Shown piece by piece: positions 41,977 through 50,810 of a stretch of 64,000 bases of DNA. Each line of letters opens with the position of its first letter. Positions within the stretch are counted from its first letter, which is position 1. The notes under the pieces were generated by a model that was not told the DNA's origin, did not search any database, and saw nothing but the letters and a program-made list of their open reading frames with translations. Origin of the DNA: UBA11524 sp964383815 (lineage in GTDB: Bacteria > Bacillota > Clostridia > Christensenellales > Aristaeellaceae); NCBI GenBank assembly GCA_964383815.1, contig CAYLIC010000001.1:62001-126000 (forward strand), read 5' to 3'. The translations under genes were made by a program, and so were the position numbers.

Positions 41977-42519
41977 ATGTACGCCTATCATGTGGTTACA
42001 GAACGCCCCATGGTGCCGGGCCAGCGCATCATCTTTGACGGGCACCACCATAGCGGCGTGTACCGGCGCGTTATGGACAAGCTGCCGCTGGTGCAGGACG
42101 TGCTTGCACACCCGGAGGCGTATCCGCTACCCCTGGAGCATCACCTGAGCGTTGCCATTCGCGAGCTGGCCATGGAGCAGGTTCGTCAAGACAGCTTCCC
42201 GGAGTATCCCTCCCGCATGGCCTGCCTTTACGTTTCCGAAACCCTAGAAGAAAGCCGGCGCTGGGCGGATTTCTTCATCCGCATTGGCAGACCCGCCTAC
42301 GCCATTGTGCGGCTGCAGGTGGACGGGCGCTGCTTTGTCGGCAATGCCTGCAACTGCTTCGACGGCACGCCCAATCAGCCGGATAATCTGGCAAGAGCCC
42401 GGCGCTACTGGCTCAACCTGCCCAGCAGTGAAGGCGAACCCGTCCGTGAAATACTGATCGACGGGGTGATCACCGTTGCGGAAATCGTGCAGGAGCTGAA
42501 CGCCAACCTGCCGGAATAA
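41977..42519 (+). CDS. DUF2441-like protein
   Basis: 180 aa. YHVVTERPMVPGQRIIFDG and HHSGVYRRVM resemble proteins annotated DUF2441, which are compared with ADP-ribosyltransferase folds; function unproven. No signal or membrane segment. The ATG has GAGG six bases upstream and lies eight bases past the ATP-grasp stop, so the two are cotranscribed. Pairing may mean a two-step modification, but this is inference. Confidence 0.65.
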   Translation: MYAYHVVTERPMVPGQRIIFDGHHHSGVYRRVMDKLPLVQDVLAHPEAYPLPLEHHLSVAIRELAMEQVRQDSFPEYPSRMACLYVSETLEESRRWADFFIRIGRPAYAIVRLQVDGRCFVGNACNCFDGTPNQPDNLARARRYWLNLPSSEGEPVREILIDGVITVAEIVQELNANLPE

Positions 42520-42534
42520 TTTTCGTGCCAAGCC

Positions 42535-42563
42535 TTGACAAGCCCGGCGAAAATGCGTATAAT
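42535..42563 (+). promoter_or_regulatory. Promoter of the tyrS T-box operon
   Basis: TTGACA (42535-42540), 17-bp spacer, TATAAT (42558-42563): full consensus. Confidence 0.93.
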
Positions 42564-42569
42564 CCCATC

Positions 42570-42830
42570 ATCAGGGCGATGAGGAAACGAGTAACTGCCC
42601 GCCATGCAGCCTCAAGAGAGCTTCCGGCTGGTGAAAGGAAGCGGCTGCGGCCCAGTGAAGTACAGTTCCGAGCCATCTGCTGAACACGTTTTGCAAGTAG
42701 GCAGCATCCGGTGCGCCGGTTACAGCGCGGGAGGATTGCTGGATCCTCGCAGAGGGCTGCCTGCAGCTGAAAACGGAAGTGGTACCGTGACATGTTCACC
42801 TTCCTGAGCGTATGCTCAGGGAGGTTTTTT
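42570..42830 (+). ncRNA. T-box riboswitch (tyrosine) of the aminotransferase-tyrS operon
   Basis: Stem I base GATG / CATC and GGAA-C / GTTCC; AGTA on the 5' side of the specifier loop and GAAG-TAC-A on the 3' side give a Tyr codon TAC. AGAGAGC...GGCTGGTG forms the distal loop. The T-box motif is AACGGAAGTGGTACCGTGA (42772-42790). Terminator: ccttcctgagc (42799-42809) / gctcagggagg (42814-42824), then TTTTTT. The Tyr call agrees with tyrS downstream. Confidence 0.93.
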
Positions 42831-42846
42831 GTTGGGAGGAATGACT

Positions 42847-44034
42847 GTGACCCTTGATGAACTCCGGTTTGCCGATCGCTTTGATGGCGTGAACGGCAGC
42901 GCCATCCGCGAAATATTCAAGATGATTGCCAAGCCGGGTATGATTTCCTTTGCAGGAGGCAACCCTGCTGCCTCCGCCCTGCCGGATGACACCGTATCCC
43001 GTCTGGCTCAACAGGTGCTGGCAGACAACGGCAAGGCCATCCTGCAATACGGTGCAACGGAAGGCTACCCGCCATTTCTGGAAAGCCTTCACGCCTATGT
43101 TGAGCAGCAGCTGGGGTGCAGCATTCCCTGCGTGCTGCCCACCACCGGCTCCACCCAGGGCATGGACTTGCTGTGCAAGGCGCTGATTAACCCCGGAGAT
43201 GTGATTCTGGTGGAGAATCCCTCCTTCCTGGGCAACATGCAGTGCATGCACCTGTATCAGGCCAGGCTTGTGCCTGTGGAAAGCGATGAGCATGGCTTGA
43301 TGCTGGACAAACTGGAGGAGGCCATCATCAAACACCATCCCAAGCTGTTGTACACCATTCCCACCTTCCAAAATCCCACCGGAAAAACCCTGTCGGCAGA
43401 CCGCCGCAAGCCCATTGCCCAGCTGGCTGCCAAGTATGGCATGGTGGTGGCGGAGGACGACCCCTATCGGGACTTGCGCTATGCCGGCGCTCCCCTGCCC
43501 TCCATCAAGTCCTTCGATGAAGAAGGCTGGGTGGTGTTCCTGGGCAGCTTCAGCAAGATTGTTTCCCCGGGCCTGCGGGTCGGCTACATGGCGGGCGACA
43601 GCCGCATCCTGCGCAAGTGCACCATCGGCAAGCAATCCACCGATGTACACACCGCCAACCTGAACCAGGCCGTTGTTGACCAGTTTTTGCGGCAAAACCT
43701 GCTGTCTGACCATATCAGCAGCATTTGCAGAAGCTACCAGGCACAGATGAACGCCATGCTGGAGGAGCTTGCCACCTTCCCGGAGGGTACCCGATATACC
43801 AGGCCCGAGGGCGGGCTGTTCATCTGGGTGGAACTCCCCTCGGGCATCAAGGCTAAGGCCATGCTGGAGAAGGCCGTGGAGCGCCATGTGGCATATGTAC
43901 CGGGCACCCACTTCTTCTGTGATGGCGGGCACGACAATACCTTCCGCCTGAACTTTTCTAACAGCACCATTGACCAGATTCACCAGGGCATGGCTGTCCT
44001 GCGGGAACTGATCGAAAGCGAAATGAACGCATAA
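42847..44034 (+). CDS. PLP-dependent aminotransferase (class I/II)
   Basis: 395 aa. I use GTG 42847, seven bases after GGAGG; the ATG at 42841 touches the Shine-Dalgarno. Fold-type I features: MISFAGGNPA, YGATEGYPPFLESL, the PLP Lys in GSFSKIVSPGLRVGY and FRLNFS near the C-terminus. It resembles 2-aminoadipate/aromatic aminotransferases. Being under a tyrosine T-box and cotranscribed with tyrS, it probably makes tyrosine from 4-hydroxyphenylpyruvate; the substrate is inferred. Confidence 0.9.
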   Translation: MTLDELRFADRFDGVNGSAIREIFKMIAKPGMISFAGGNPAASALPDDTVSRLAQQVLADNGKAILQYGATEGYPPFLESLHAYVEQQLGCSIPCVLPTTGSTQGMDLLCKALINPGDVILVENPSFLGNMQCMHLYQARLVPVESDEHGLMLDKLEEAIIKHHPKLLYTIPTFQNPTGKTLSADRRKPIAQLAAKYGMVVAEDDPYRDLRYAGAPLPSIKSFDEEGWVVFLGSFSKIVSPGLRVGYMAGDSRILRKCTIGKQSTDVHTANLNQAVVDQFLRQNLLSDHISSICRSYQAQMNAMLEELATFPEGTRYTRPEGGLFIWVELPSGIKAKAMLEKAVERHVAYVPGTHFFCDGGHDNTFRLNFSNSTIDQIHQGMAVLRELIESEMNA

Positions 44035-44050
44035 CAAGGAGGATAAAACC

Positions 44051-45280
44051 ATGGAACACATTCTTGACATTCTGAAGGAGCGCGGCTTTCTGGCACAGAT
44101 GACCTTCCCCGAGGAGCTGTACGAGCAGCTGAAGGAGCCCACCACCTTCTATGTGGGCTTTGACCCCACGGCAGATTCCCTGCACATTGGGCACTATATC
44201 CCGATCATGGCCATGGCCCATATGCAGAAGGCCGGCCACAAGCCCATTGCCCTGATGGGCGGCGGCACTGCCATGATTGGCGACCCTTCCGGCAAAACCG
44301 ACATGCGCAAGATGATGACCGTGGAGACCATCGACAGCAACGTCGCCTGCATTCGCAAACAGATGAGCCGCTTCCTGGACTTCTCTGACGGCAAGGCCAT
44401 CATTGTCAACAACGGCGACTGGCTTCGCAACCTGAACTTCATTGAATTCATGCGGGATATTGGCTCCATGTTCTCCGTCAACACCATGCTCCGTGCCGAA
44501 TGCTACAAGGCCCGCATGGAGGCCGAGAACGGCCTGAGCTTCCTGGAGTTCACCTACATGCTCATGCAGAGCTACGACTTCCTGGAGCTGTTCAAGCGTT
44601 ACGGCTGTCGGCTGGAGATGGGCGGCAACGACCAGTGGAGCAACATGCTGGGCGGTGCCGACCTGGTGCGCCGCAAGGAGCAGGAGAAGGCCTTCGCCTG
44701 CACCTTCCAGCTGCTTTTGACCCACGATGGCCGCAAGATGGGCAAAACAGAAAAGGGTGCCCTTTGGCTGGATCCCAACAAAACCTCTCCCTTCGACTTC
44801 TACCAGTACTGGCGGAACGTGGACGACAAGGACGTGGAGAAGTGCCTGGGCCTGCTGACCTTCCTCCCCATGGATGAGGTGCGCCGCCTGGGTGCCCTGG
44901 AGGGCAGTGAAATCAACGAGGCGAAAAAGGTGCTGGCTTACGAGGTGACCAAGCTGGTTCACGGCGAGGAGGAAGCCCGGAAGGCTGCCGATGCCGCCTT
45001 GGCCCTGTTTGCTGGTGGCATGAACGGTGCGGATGTACCTTCCTTTGAGGTAACAGCCGACATGCTGGCACAGGATGCCCGTGTCACCACTCTACTTGTA
45101 TCCACCGGCCTTTGCAAGAGCCAGACCGATGCCCGCAACCAGATCAAGGCTGGCGCTGTCACTCTGGGTGATGAAAAGGTGACGGACTTTGCCGCTGCCG
45201 TATCTGCCGACATGATTGGCGCTGACGGCCTGATGCTCAAGAAGGGCAAAAAGGGCTTCCGCCGCCTGATTCTGAAATGA
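44051..45280 (+). CDS. tyrS: Tyrosyl-tRNA synthetase
   Basis: 409 aa, class I synthetase of the TyrS type. FDPTADSLHIGHY holds the HIGH motif and GRKMGKTEKG the KMSKS-like loop; a C-terminal S4 RNA-binding domain (about 340-409) ends the protein. AAGGAGG precedes the ATG. It is the second gene after the tyrosine T-box, so transcription should rise when tRNA-Tyr is uncharged. Its stop overlaps the next start by 4 nt. Confidence 0.97.
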   Translation: MEHILDILKERGFLAQMTFPEELYEQLKEPTTFYVGFDPTADSLHIGHYIPIMAMAHMQKAGHKPIALMGGGTAMIGDPSGKTDMRKMMTVETIDSNVACIRKQMSRFLDFSDGKAIIVNNGDWLRNLNFIEFMRDIGSMFSVNTMLRAECYKARMEAENGLSFLEFTYMLMQSYDFLELFKRYGCRLEMGGNDQWSNMLGGADLVRRKEQEKAFACTFQLLLTHDGRKMGKTEKGALWLDPNKTSPFDFYQYWRNVDDKDVEKCLGLLTFLPMDEVRRLGALEGSEINEAKKVLAYEVTKLVHGEEEARKAADAALALFAGGMNGADVPSFEVTADMLAQDARVTTLLVSTGLCKSQTDARNQIKAGAVTLGDEKVTDFAAAVSADMIGADGLMLKKGKKGFRRLILK

Positions 45281-45912
45281 GTGTGCCCTACAAAACCCTC
45301 AGGCGATCCTCTTCGGATGAGTTCATCATCAACAAAAGCCGCTTTATTGGCTATGCGGCTCCGGTGGCAACCGAGGAGGAGGCCTTGGCCTTCCTGCAGA
45401 GCATCCGCGCCAGGCACAAGGATGCAACCCACAACTGCTATGCCTATGTGATTGGTCAGAATGCAGGCATCATGCGCTATTCCGATGATGGCGAACCTGG
45501 CGGCACCGCTGGCCTGCCCATGATGGAGGTCATCAAGGCCCAGGGCGTGGTGAACTGCTGCGTGGTGGTCACCCGGTACTTCGGCGGCGTGCTGCTGGGC
45601 GCAGGCGGGCTGGTGCGGGCCTACACCCAGGGCTGCGCCGTTGCGTTGAGGGCCGCACAGGTGGTCATCATGGAGCCCAGCCAGCGTTACCTGTGCGAGG
45701 TGGCCTATCCCCTGTGGGACAAGGTTCAGCACGGCCTGCGCGCACTGCCTGTGCAGCTGGCGGGCAGCGAGTTTACCGCTGCGGTGTGCTTCACCATCCT
45801 TGTTCGGGAGAAAGATGCTGACCATGTGCTGGCAGAACTGACCCGCATGACCGACGGAAAGGCGGAATATCTTCATGAGGATTCCTCCTATGAGGCCTGG
45901 GACGAAAACTAG
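45277..45912 (+). CDS. yigZ: YigZ/IMPACT family protein
   Basis: 211 aa. The UPF0029/IMPACT N-terminal domain has FIGYAAPVATEEEAL, NCYAYVIG and SDDGEPGGTAGLP; a ferredoxin-like C-terminal domain follows. IMPACT proteins bind translation or stress factors in eukaryotes; the bacterial role is unclear. It is translationally coupled to tyrS (ATGA), consistent with a translation-linked role. A hairpin terminator follows. Confidence 0.93.
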   Translation: MSVPYKTLRRSSSDEFIINKSRFIGYAAPVATEEEALAFLQSIRARHKDATHNCYAYVIGQNAGIMRYSDDGEPGGTAGLPMMEVIKAQGVVNCCVVVTRYFGGVLLGAGGLVRAYTQGCAVALRAAQVVIMEPSQRYLCEVAYPLWDKVQHGLRALPVQLAGSEFTAAVCFTILVREKDADHVLAELTRMTDGKAEYLHEDSSYEAWDEN

Positions 45913-45919
45913 ACTTTTT

Positions 45920-45945
45920 CGGCAGTCTTCTGGCTGCCGATTTTT
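45920..45945 (+). terminator. Terminator of the aminotransferase-tyrS-yigZ operon
   Basis: Stem cggcag (45920-45925) / ctgccg (45934-45939), then aTTTTT. Confidence 0.85.
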
Positions 45946-46019
45946 GTTTGCACAAATTTCATCTGCAGTTCATTTTTCCTGCGTATACTTTCCAGGAAAA
46001 TGATACAGGAGGCTTTTAT

Positions 46020-46877
46020 ATGAAAAAGAAAACCCGTAAGATTGTTATCTGGCTGCTGGTTCTTGCCCTGGTAGCCGCGGGAGCTGTATACATGCTGGGC
46101 CAGCGCCAACAGGTGAATTACGATGAGGAAACCGCCCGCACCCTGGACATTGAAACCTTCTACACCTTCTCCGGCAATGTGGAGGCTGATAGCTTCAGGG
46201 TGGTTGCTGCCACCACCCGCGGCACGGTGAAGGAATGGAAATTTGAAGAGGGCGACAAGGTGGAGCAGGACGAAGCTGTGATGGCGCCCAAATCCGGCGG
46301 GCAGGTGAAGGCGCCCATGGACGGCACCATTTCCGATATATATGTGGATGAGGACGAGGCCTATACCCCCGGTGACGCCCTCTTCCGTGTGGCGGATTAC
46401 GAGCATCCGCTGGTGCGCATCAAGGTGGATGAGTATGATGTTTCCGCCATCACCAAGGGCATGCAGGTGGATGTAAAGGTGCAGGCGACAGGCACCACCC
46501 TTCCCGGCACGGTGCGCCGCATTGCCCAGGAGGCTACCGTGGTCAACGACCTGGCCTATTATGAGGTCATTGTGGATTTGCCCCAGGATGGCACCCTGGT
46601 TATGGGCCTGACCTGCGAGGTCATTGTCCCCCGGGAGAGCGTGGAGAACGCCACCACCATCAGCATGAAGGCCGTACAGTATGACGACAACGGCAAGCCT
46701 TTCGTCTACTGCTACAACAGGAACAACGAGATTGTGGAGCAGACCGTGCTCCTGGGCATTAACGATGGCACCATCGTGGAGATTAAGGACGGCATCCGCT
46801 CTGGCGAGGTGGTGCTGGTGCCGCCCACCTTTGGCATGGAGCTGCCCATCATGCAGCTGCGCAGGGGGGGCAACTAA
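46020..46877 (+). CDS. HlyD/MacA-like periplasmic adaptor (membrane fusion) protein
   Basis: 285 aa. One N-terminal membrane anchor (about 8-27) is followed by biotinyl-lipoyl-like halves (GTVKEWKFEEGDKVEQDEAV and GTISDIYVDEDEAY-type segments) and a beta-barrel domain; the alpha-hairpin is nearly absent, common in Gram-positive members. AGGAGG precedes the ATG; a TATACT -10-like element lies at 45984-45989. It pairs with the ABC ATPase and FtsX-like permease that follow at once. Confidence 0.9.
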   Translation: MKKKTRKIVIWLLVLALVAAGAVYMLGQRQQVNYDEETARTLDIETFYTFSGNVEADSFRVVAATTRGTVKEWKFEEGDKVEQDEAVMAPKSGGQVKAPMDGTISDIYVDEDEAYTPGDALFRVADYEHPLVRIKVDEYDVSAITKGMQVDVKVQATGTTLPGTVRRIAQEATVVNDLAYYEVIVDLPQDGTLVMGLTCEVIVPRESVENATTISMKAVQYDDNGKPFVYCYNRNNEIVEQTVLLGINDGTIVEIKDGIRSGEVVLVPPTFGMELPIMQLRRGGN

Positions 46878-47569
46878 TGAGCGAGGTCATTCTGTCCCTT
46901 CGGAGCATCACCAAGCAATACCGCATGGGCGATGAAGTGCAGACCGTGCTCCGCGGTATTGACCTGGATGTTTGCAAGGGTGAGTTTGTTGCCATTCTGG
47001 GGCCTTCAGGCTCTGGCAAATCCACGCTGATGAACATCATCGGCTGCCTGGACACGCCAACCACCGGCACCTATAACCTGCACGGACGGGATGTGGAAAG
47101 CCTAGACGAAAGCGACCTGGCCCGCCTGCGGAACAAGGAGATAGGCTTTGTGTTTCAGTCCTTCCAGCTGCTTCAGCGGCAGGACGCTATGGAGAATGTG
47201 GAGCTGCCCCTGATCTACAGCGGCATGCACGCCCACGAGCGCACCAACCGTGCCAGGCAGATGCTGGAGCGGGTAGGCCTTTCTGACAAGCTGCACCACT
47301 ACCCCAACCAGCTCTCCGGCGGGCAGCAGCAGCGCGTTGCCATTGCCCGGGCCCTGGCAAACAGTCCCACCATTCTCCTGGCAGACGAGCCTACAGGCGC
47401 CCTGGACCAGAAGACCGGCAAGCAGGTGATGTCCCTCTTTCACGACCTGAATGAGGAAGGCAACACCATCATCATGATTACCCACGATATTGGCATTGCC
47501 CGCCATGCCAGGCGCATTGTGCGCATCCTGGATGGCAGCCTGAGCGAGGGGGTAGCAGAGGATGCTTAG
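46877..47569 (+). CDS. MacB/LolD-type ABC transporter ATP-binding protein
   Basis: 230 aa. Walker A GPSGSGKST, Q-loop FQSFQLL, signature LSGGQQQRVAIARAL, Walker B ILLADEPTGALD and H-loop ITHDIGIAR are intact. Typical of mechanotransmission exporters that move peptides, lipoproteins or antibiotics. It shares one base with the adaptor stop and overlaps the permease by 8 nt. Confidence 0.95.
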   Translation: MSEVILSLRSITKQYRMGDEVQTVLRGIDLDVCKGEFVAILGPSGSGKSTLMNIIGCLDTPTTGTYNLHGRDVESLDESDLARLRNKEIGFVFQSFQLLQRQDAMENVELPLIYSGMHAHERTNRARQMLERVGLSDKLHHYPNQLSGGQQQRVAIARALANSPTILLADEPTGALDQKTGKQVMSLFHDLNEEGNTIIMITHDIGIARHARRIVRILDGSLSEGVAEDA

Positions 47570-48758
47570 AGAATGCATGCGCATGTCCTGGCAGAACATC
47601 AGGGGCAACAAGATGCGCACCTTTCTGACCATGCTGGGCATTATCATCGGCGTTACAGCCATTATCACCCTCATCACCACCTTGGAGGGCGCCACCAACG
47701 AGGTCACCAGCCAGTTTACCGAGCTGGGCGCCGGCAAGGTGAATATCTCCATCACCGGCACACCCCTGAAGCGCGGCCTTTCCGAGGAGGATGTGCAGAA
47801 GCTGTCCCAGGTGGACAATGTTTCCGGCATTGATCCCAGCGTGTCCTACACACGGCATGTGGCCAGCGGCGGTACCCTTTGCGAGGATGTGACCATCGAG
47901 GGCCGCAGCGCCGCCTACTTCACTCAGTCCAGCGACATGGTCAGCCTGGGCCGGGGACTGACGGAGATGGACATGGACAGGCACAGCCATGTGTGCCTCA
48001 TCGACAGCGAGCTGCACCAGAGCCTTTTCCCCAATGAGAATCCCATTGGCAAGGAAATCATCGTTTCCGGCATCACCTTTCAGGTGGTGGGCATGCTGAA
48101 CGACAGCGATACGGATGTTATGCGGGCCATGTCCGCCATGATGGGCGGCGAAAGCAGCGGCACCCTGATTATCCCCTACAAAACCGCCCTGCGCCTTACC
48201 GGTACCAGCGCCATCAACAGCCTTACCGTGTATGTGAAGGACACTGACCAGTCCGACGAAACCATCAGCCGGATGGAGGAAATCCTCAATGCGGCCTTCA
48301 ACTACCGGGACAACGCCTACAACGTGATAAACCTGGACAGCCTGCTGGACACCATGAACACCATGACCGGCATGATGACCACCATGCTGGCCGGTATTGC
48401 CTCCATTGCGCTGCTGGTGGGCGGCATTGGCATTATGAACATGATGCTGGTTTCCGTCAGCGAGCGCACCATGGAGATTGGCCTGCGCAAGGCCCTGGGC
48501 GCAAAGCCTTCTGTTATCCAGGCGCAATTCCTGATTGAGTCCGTGATGCTGAGCCTGATGGGCGGCATCCTGGGCATTGGGCTGGGCGTGGCGCTTTCCG
48601 CGCTGATCGCCTCCTGGATTGGCATGGATTTCTTGCTTTCCACAGGCGCGATTATGCTGGCGTTTTTCTTCTCCGCCACGGTGGGTGTGCTGTTTGGCTG
48701 GGCGCCTGCCAGCAAGGCCTCCCGCCTCAATCCTATTGATGCATTGCGCAGCATGTGA
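47562..48758 (+). CDS. MacB/FtsX-like ABC transporter permease
   Basis: 398 aa. One N-terminal helix (about 20-40), a large extracellular domain (about 45-270), then three C-terminal helices; the FtsX block MLVSVSERTMEIGLRKALGA is clear. It completes a MacAB-like three-gene exporter. The two-component system that follows 41 nt later probably controls or senses it, as in peptide-resistance modules. Confidence 0.95.
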   Translation: MLRECMRMSWQNIRGNKMRTFLTMLGIIIGVTAIITLITTLEGATNEVTSQFTELGAGKVNISITGTPLKRGLSEEDVQKLSQVDNVSGIDPSVSYTRHVASGGTLCEDVTIEGRSAAYFTQSSDMVSLGRGLTEMDMDRHSHVCLIDSELHQSLFPNENPIGKEIIVSGITFQVVGMLNDSDTDVMRAMSAMMGGESSGTLIIPYKTALRLTGTSAINSLTVYVKDTDQSDETISRMEEILNAAFNYRDNAYNVINLDSLLDTMNTMTGMMTTMLAGIASIALLVGGIGIMNMMLVSVSERTMEIGLRKALGAKPSVIQAQFLIESVMLSLMGGILGIGLGVALSALIASWIGMDFLLSTGAIMLAFFFSATVGVLFGWAPASKASRLNPIDALRSM

Positions 48759-48799
48759 TATACTGTTTATAGAGAATTGATACCAAAGGAGTATCCATC

Positions 48800-49477
48800 A
48801 TGTTCAGCATTCTTGTTGTGGAGGACGACCTGGCGCTCCAGCGCATGATGTGCGCCTTCCTGTCCATGAACGGCTATCAGGCTACACCTGCTGCCAATGG
48901 GGAGGAGGCACTGGACGCCATCGACCGTTTCATGCCCGACCTGGTGATTGCCGATGTGATGATGCCCGTTATGGACGGGTGGGAGCTGACCCGGGAGCTG
49001 CGCGGCTCCTACCCTCGCTTGCCCATTATGCTGGTTACCGCCCGCAGCACCCTGGAGGACAAGCGTGAAGGCTTCACCAGCGGCGCGGATGATTACCTGA
49101 CCAAGCCTGTTGACCTGGATGAGCTTCTCCTGCATGTGGAGGCGCTGCTGCGCCGCTCCCAGGCCATGACCAGCCACCAGCTTACCGTGGGCCAGTGTGT
49201 GCTGGACTACGACTCCCTTTCCGTCACCCGGGGAAGCACCTGCCTGTCCCTGCCCAGGAAGGAGTTTTACCTGCTGTTCAAGCTCCTGTCCAATCCACGG
49301 CAGATTTTCACCCGCCGCCAGCTGATGGACGAGATATGGGGCATGGACGCCCAGAGTGACGAGCGCACGGTGGACGTGCACATCAAGCGCCTGCGGGAAA
49401 AGTGTGATGTGTTCCCGGATTTCGACATCATCACCGTTCGCGGGCTGGGATATAAGGCGGAAAAGACCCATGAATAA
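48800..49477 (+). CDS. OmpR/PhoB-family response regulator
   Basis: 225 aa. Receiver domain with acidic pocket VEDD, phosphoacceptor Asp52 in IADVMMP, Thr in VTARS and Lys102 in YLTKPVD; a winged-helix DNA-binding domain ends DERTVDVHIKRLREK and ITVRGLGYK. AAAGGAG precedes the ATG. It overlaps the sensor kinase by 8 nt. Confidence 0.96.
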   Translation: MFSILVVEDDLALQRMMCAFLSMNGYQATPAANGEEALDAIDRFMPDLVIADVMMPVMDGWELTRELRGSYPRLPIMLVTARSTLEDKREGFTSGADDYLTKPVDLDELLLHVEALLRRSQAMTSHQLTVGQCVLDYDSLSVTRGSTCLSLPRKEFYLLFKLLSNPRQIFTRRQLMDEIWGMDAQSDERTVDVHIKRLREKCDVFPDFDIITVRGLGYKAEKTHE

Positions 49478-50810
49478 GCGCCGCCTGCTCCCCTATTCCT
49501 TCCGCAGCAAGCTGCTGCTGGTGCTGCTGCTGTGCACGCTGGCCTCCTGCGTCATTTCCGCTGCCGGCTCCTTTATGGTAAACATCGGCAGCATCAGCAG
49601 CGATCTTTCCGCCAAGGAGCACGAGGTAGCGGTATATCTGCTGGGCCTGGTGCAGAAAACAGAGCTGAACACGGAGGATATGCTCTCCGTTACCGCCAAC
49701 GATACCCTGGTAACGGAGGTTGTCAGCCAGCCGGAGGCCGTGCTGTCCGCTGAGCATGTGGCGCAGCTGTATCAGGGTGAATTGGTCACCATCACCTATG
49801 GCTTTACCTCCATGCCCGCCACCTATGTTCAGCTGGGCGATGATGTTGTCGCCATCCGTCCTGCACGGGATTTCAGCCTGTTCCGCAGCATTCTTCCCCG
49901 GATAGCCTACACGGTGCTGCTGTCCCTGGTGCTGTTTGCACTGCTGTCCGTGCTGGTTTCCTTTTCCGTGTCCCGGCCCGTTACCCAGCTGACCGCTGCC
50001 ACCCGGCAGATTAAGGACGGCGATTTCACTGTTCGCCTGCCGGACAACACGCAGGGTGAAATGGGCGAGCTGATGCGCTCCTTCAACAGCATGACGGAGG
50101 AGCTTTCCCGCACGGCCTACCTGCAGAAGGACTTCATCAGCAGCATTTCTCACGAGTTTCGCACGCCCATCGCCTCCATCAAGGGTTTTGCAAGGCTATT
50201 GCAAATGCCCGGCGTGGATGAAAAATCCCGCCAGGAGTATGTGGCGCTGATTGCCCAGGAAAGCGACAGGCTCTCCCGCCTGTCCAACACACTGCTGCGC
50301 CTTTCCGCCCTGGAGCGGCAGGTGGCGCCTGCATCCCTCTCCACCTTCCGGCTGGATGAGCAGCTCCGCCAGGTGATTCTGCAGCTGGAGCCTGCCTGGT
50401 CGGCCCAGGAGATTGACTGGCAGCTGGATCTGGAGCCCGTAACCATCGAATCCGATGCAGAGATGCTGATGCAGGTGTGGATAAACCTGCTTCAAAACGC
50501 CGTGAAGTTTTCTGAAAAAGGCAGCGCCATCGATGTTTCTGTAAACGTGACCAGCCAGGCTCAGGTGTCCATTACCGACCACGGCAGCGGCATGAGCGAG
50601 GACACCATGGCCCGCATTTTCGATAGGTTCTACCAGGCCGATACCTCCAGGACCAGGGAAGGCGTGGGCCTGGGCCTGTGCCTGGCAAAGCGCATTGTGG
50701 ACATGCTGGACGGCAGCATCCGTGTCCGCTCCACCCTGGGCGAGGGCAGCACCTTCCGCGTTTCCCTGCCCATTCACCCCAAAAAGAAAGGAGGCAGCAC
50801 CCATGACTGA
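49470..50810 (+). CDS. Two-component sensor histidine kinase
   Basis: 446 aa. Two transmembrane segments (about 13-36 and 142-165) flank a roughly 105-residue extracellular sensor; then HAMP, the H-box SISHEFRTPIAS (His228), N-box LLQNAVKFS, and G-boxes DHGSGMSE and GVGLGLCLA. The ATG lies inside the regulator gene; further upstream frame is antisense-like and not used. Signal unknown, likely a substrate of the adjacent exporter. It overlaps the alarmone synthetase gene by 8 nt. Confidence 0.95.
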   Translation: MNKRRLLPYSFRSKLLLVLLLCTLASCVISAAGSFMVNIGSISSDLSAKEHEVAVYLLGLVQKTELNTEDMLSVTANDTLVTEVVSQPEAVLSAEHVAQLYQGELVTITYGFTSMPATYVQLGDDVVAIRPARDFSLFRSILPRIAYTVLLSLVLFALLSVLVSFSVSRPVTQLTAATRQIKDGDFTVRLPDNTQGEMGELMRSFNSMTEELSRTAYLQKDFISSISHEFRTPIASIKGFARLLQMPGVDEKSRQEYVALIAQESDRLSRLSNTLLRLSALERQVAPASLSTFRLDEQLRQVILQLEPAWSAQEIDWQLDLEPVTIESDAEMLMQVWINLLQNAVKFSEKGSAIDVSVNVTSQAQVSITDHGSGMSEDTMARIFDRFYQADTSRTREGVGLGLCLAKRIVDMLDGSIRVRSTLGEGSTFRVSLPIHPKKKGGSTHD

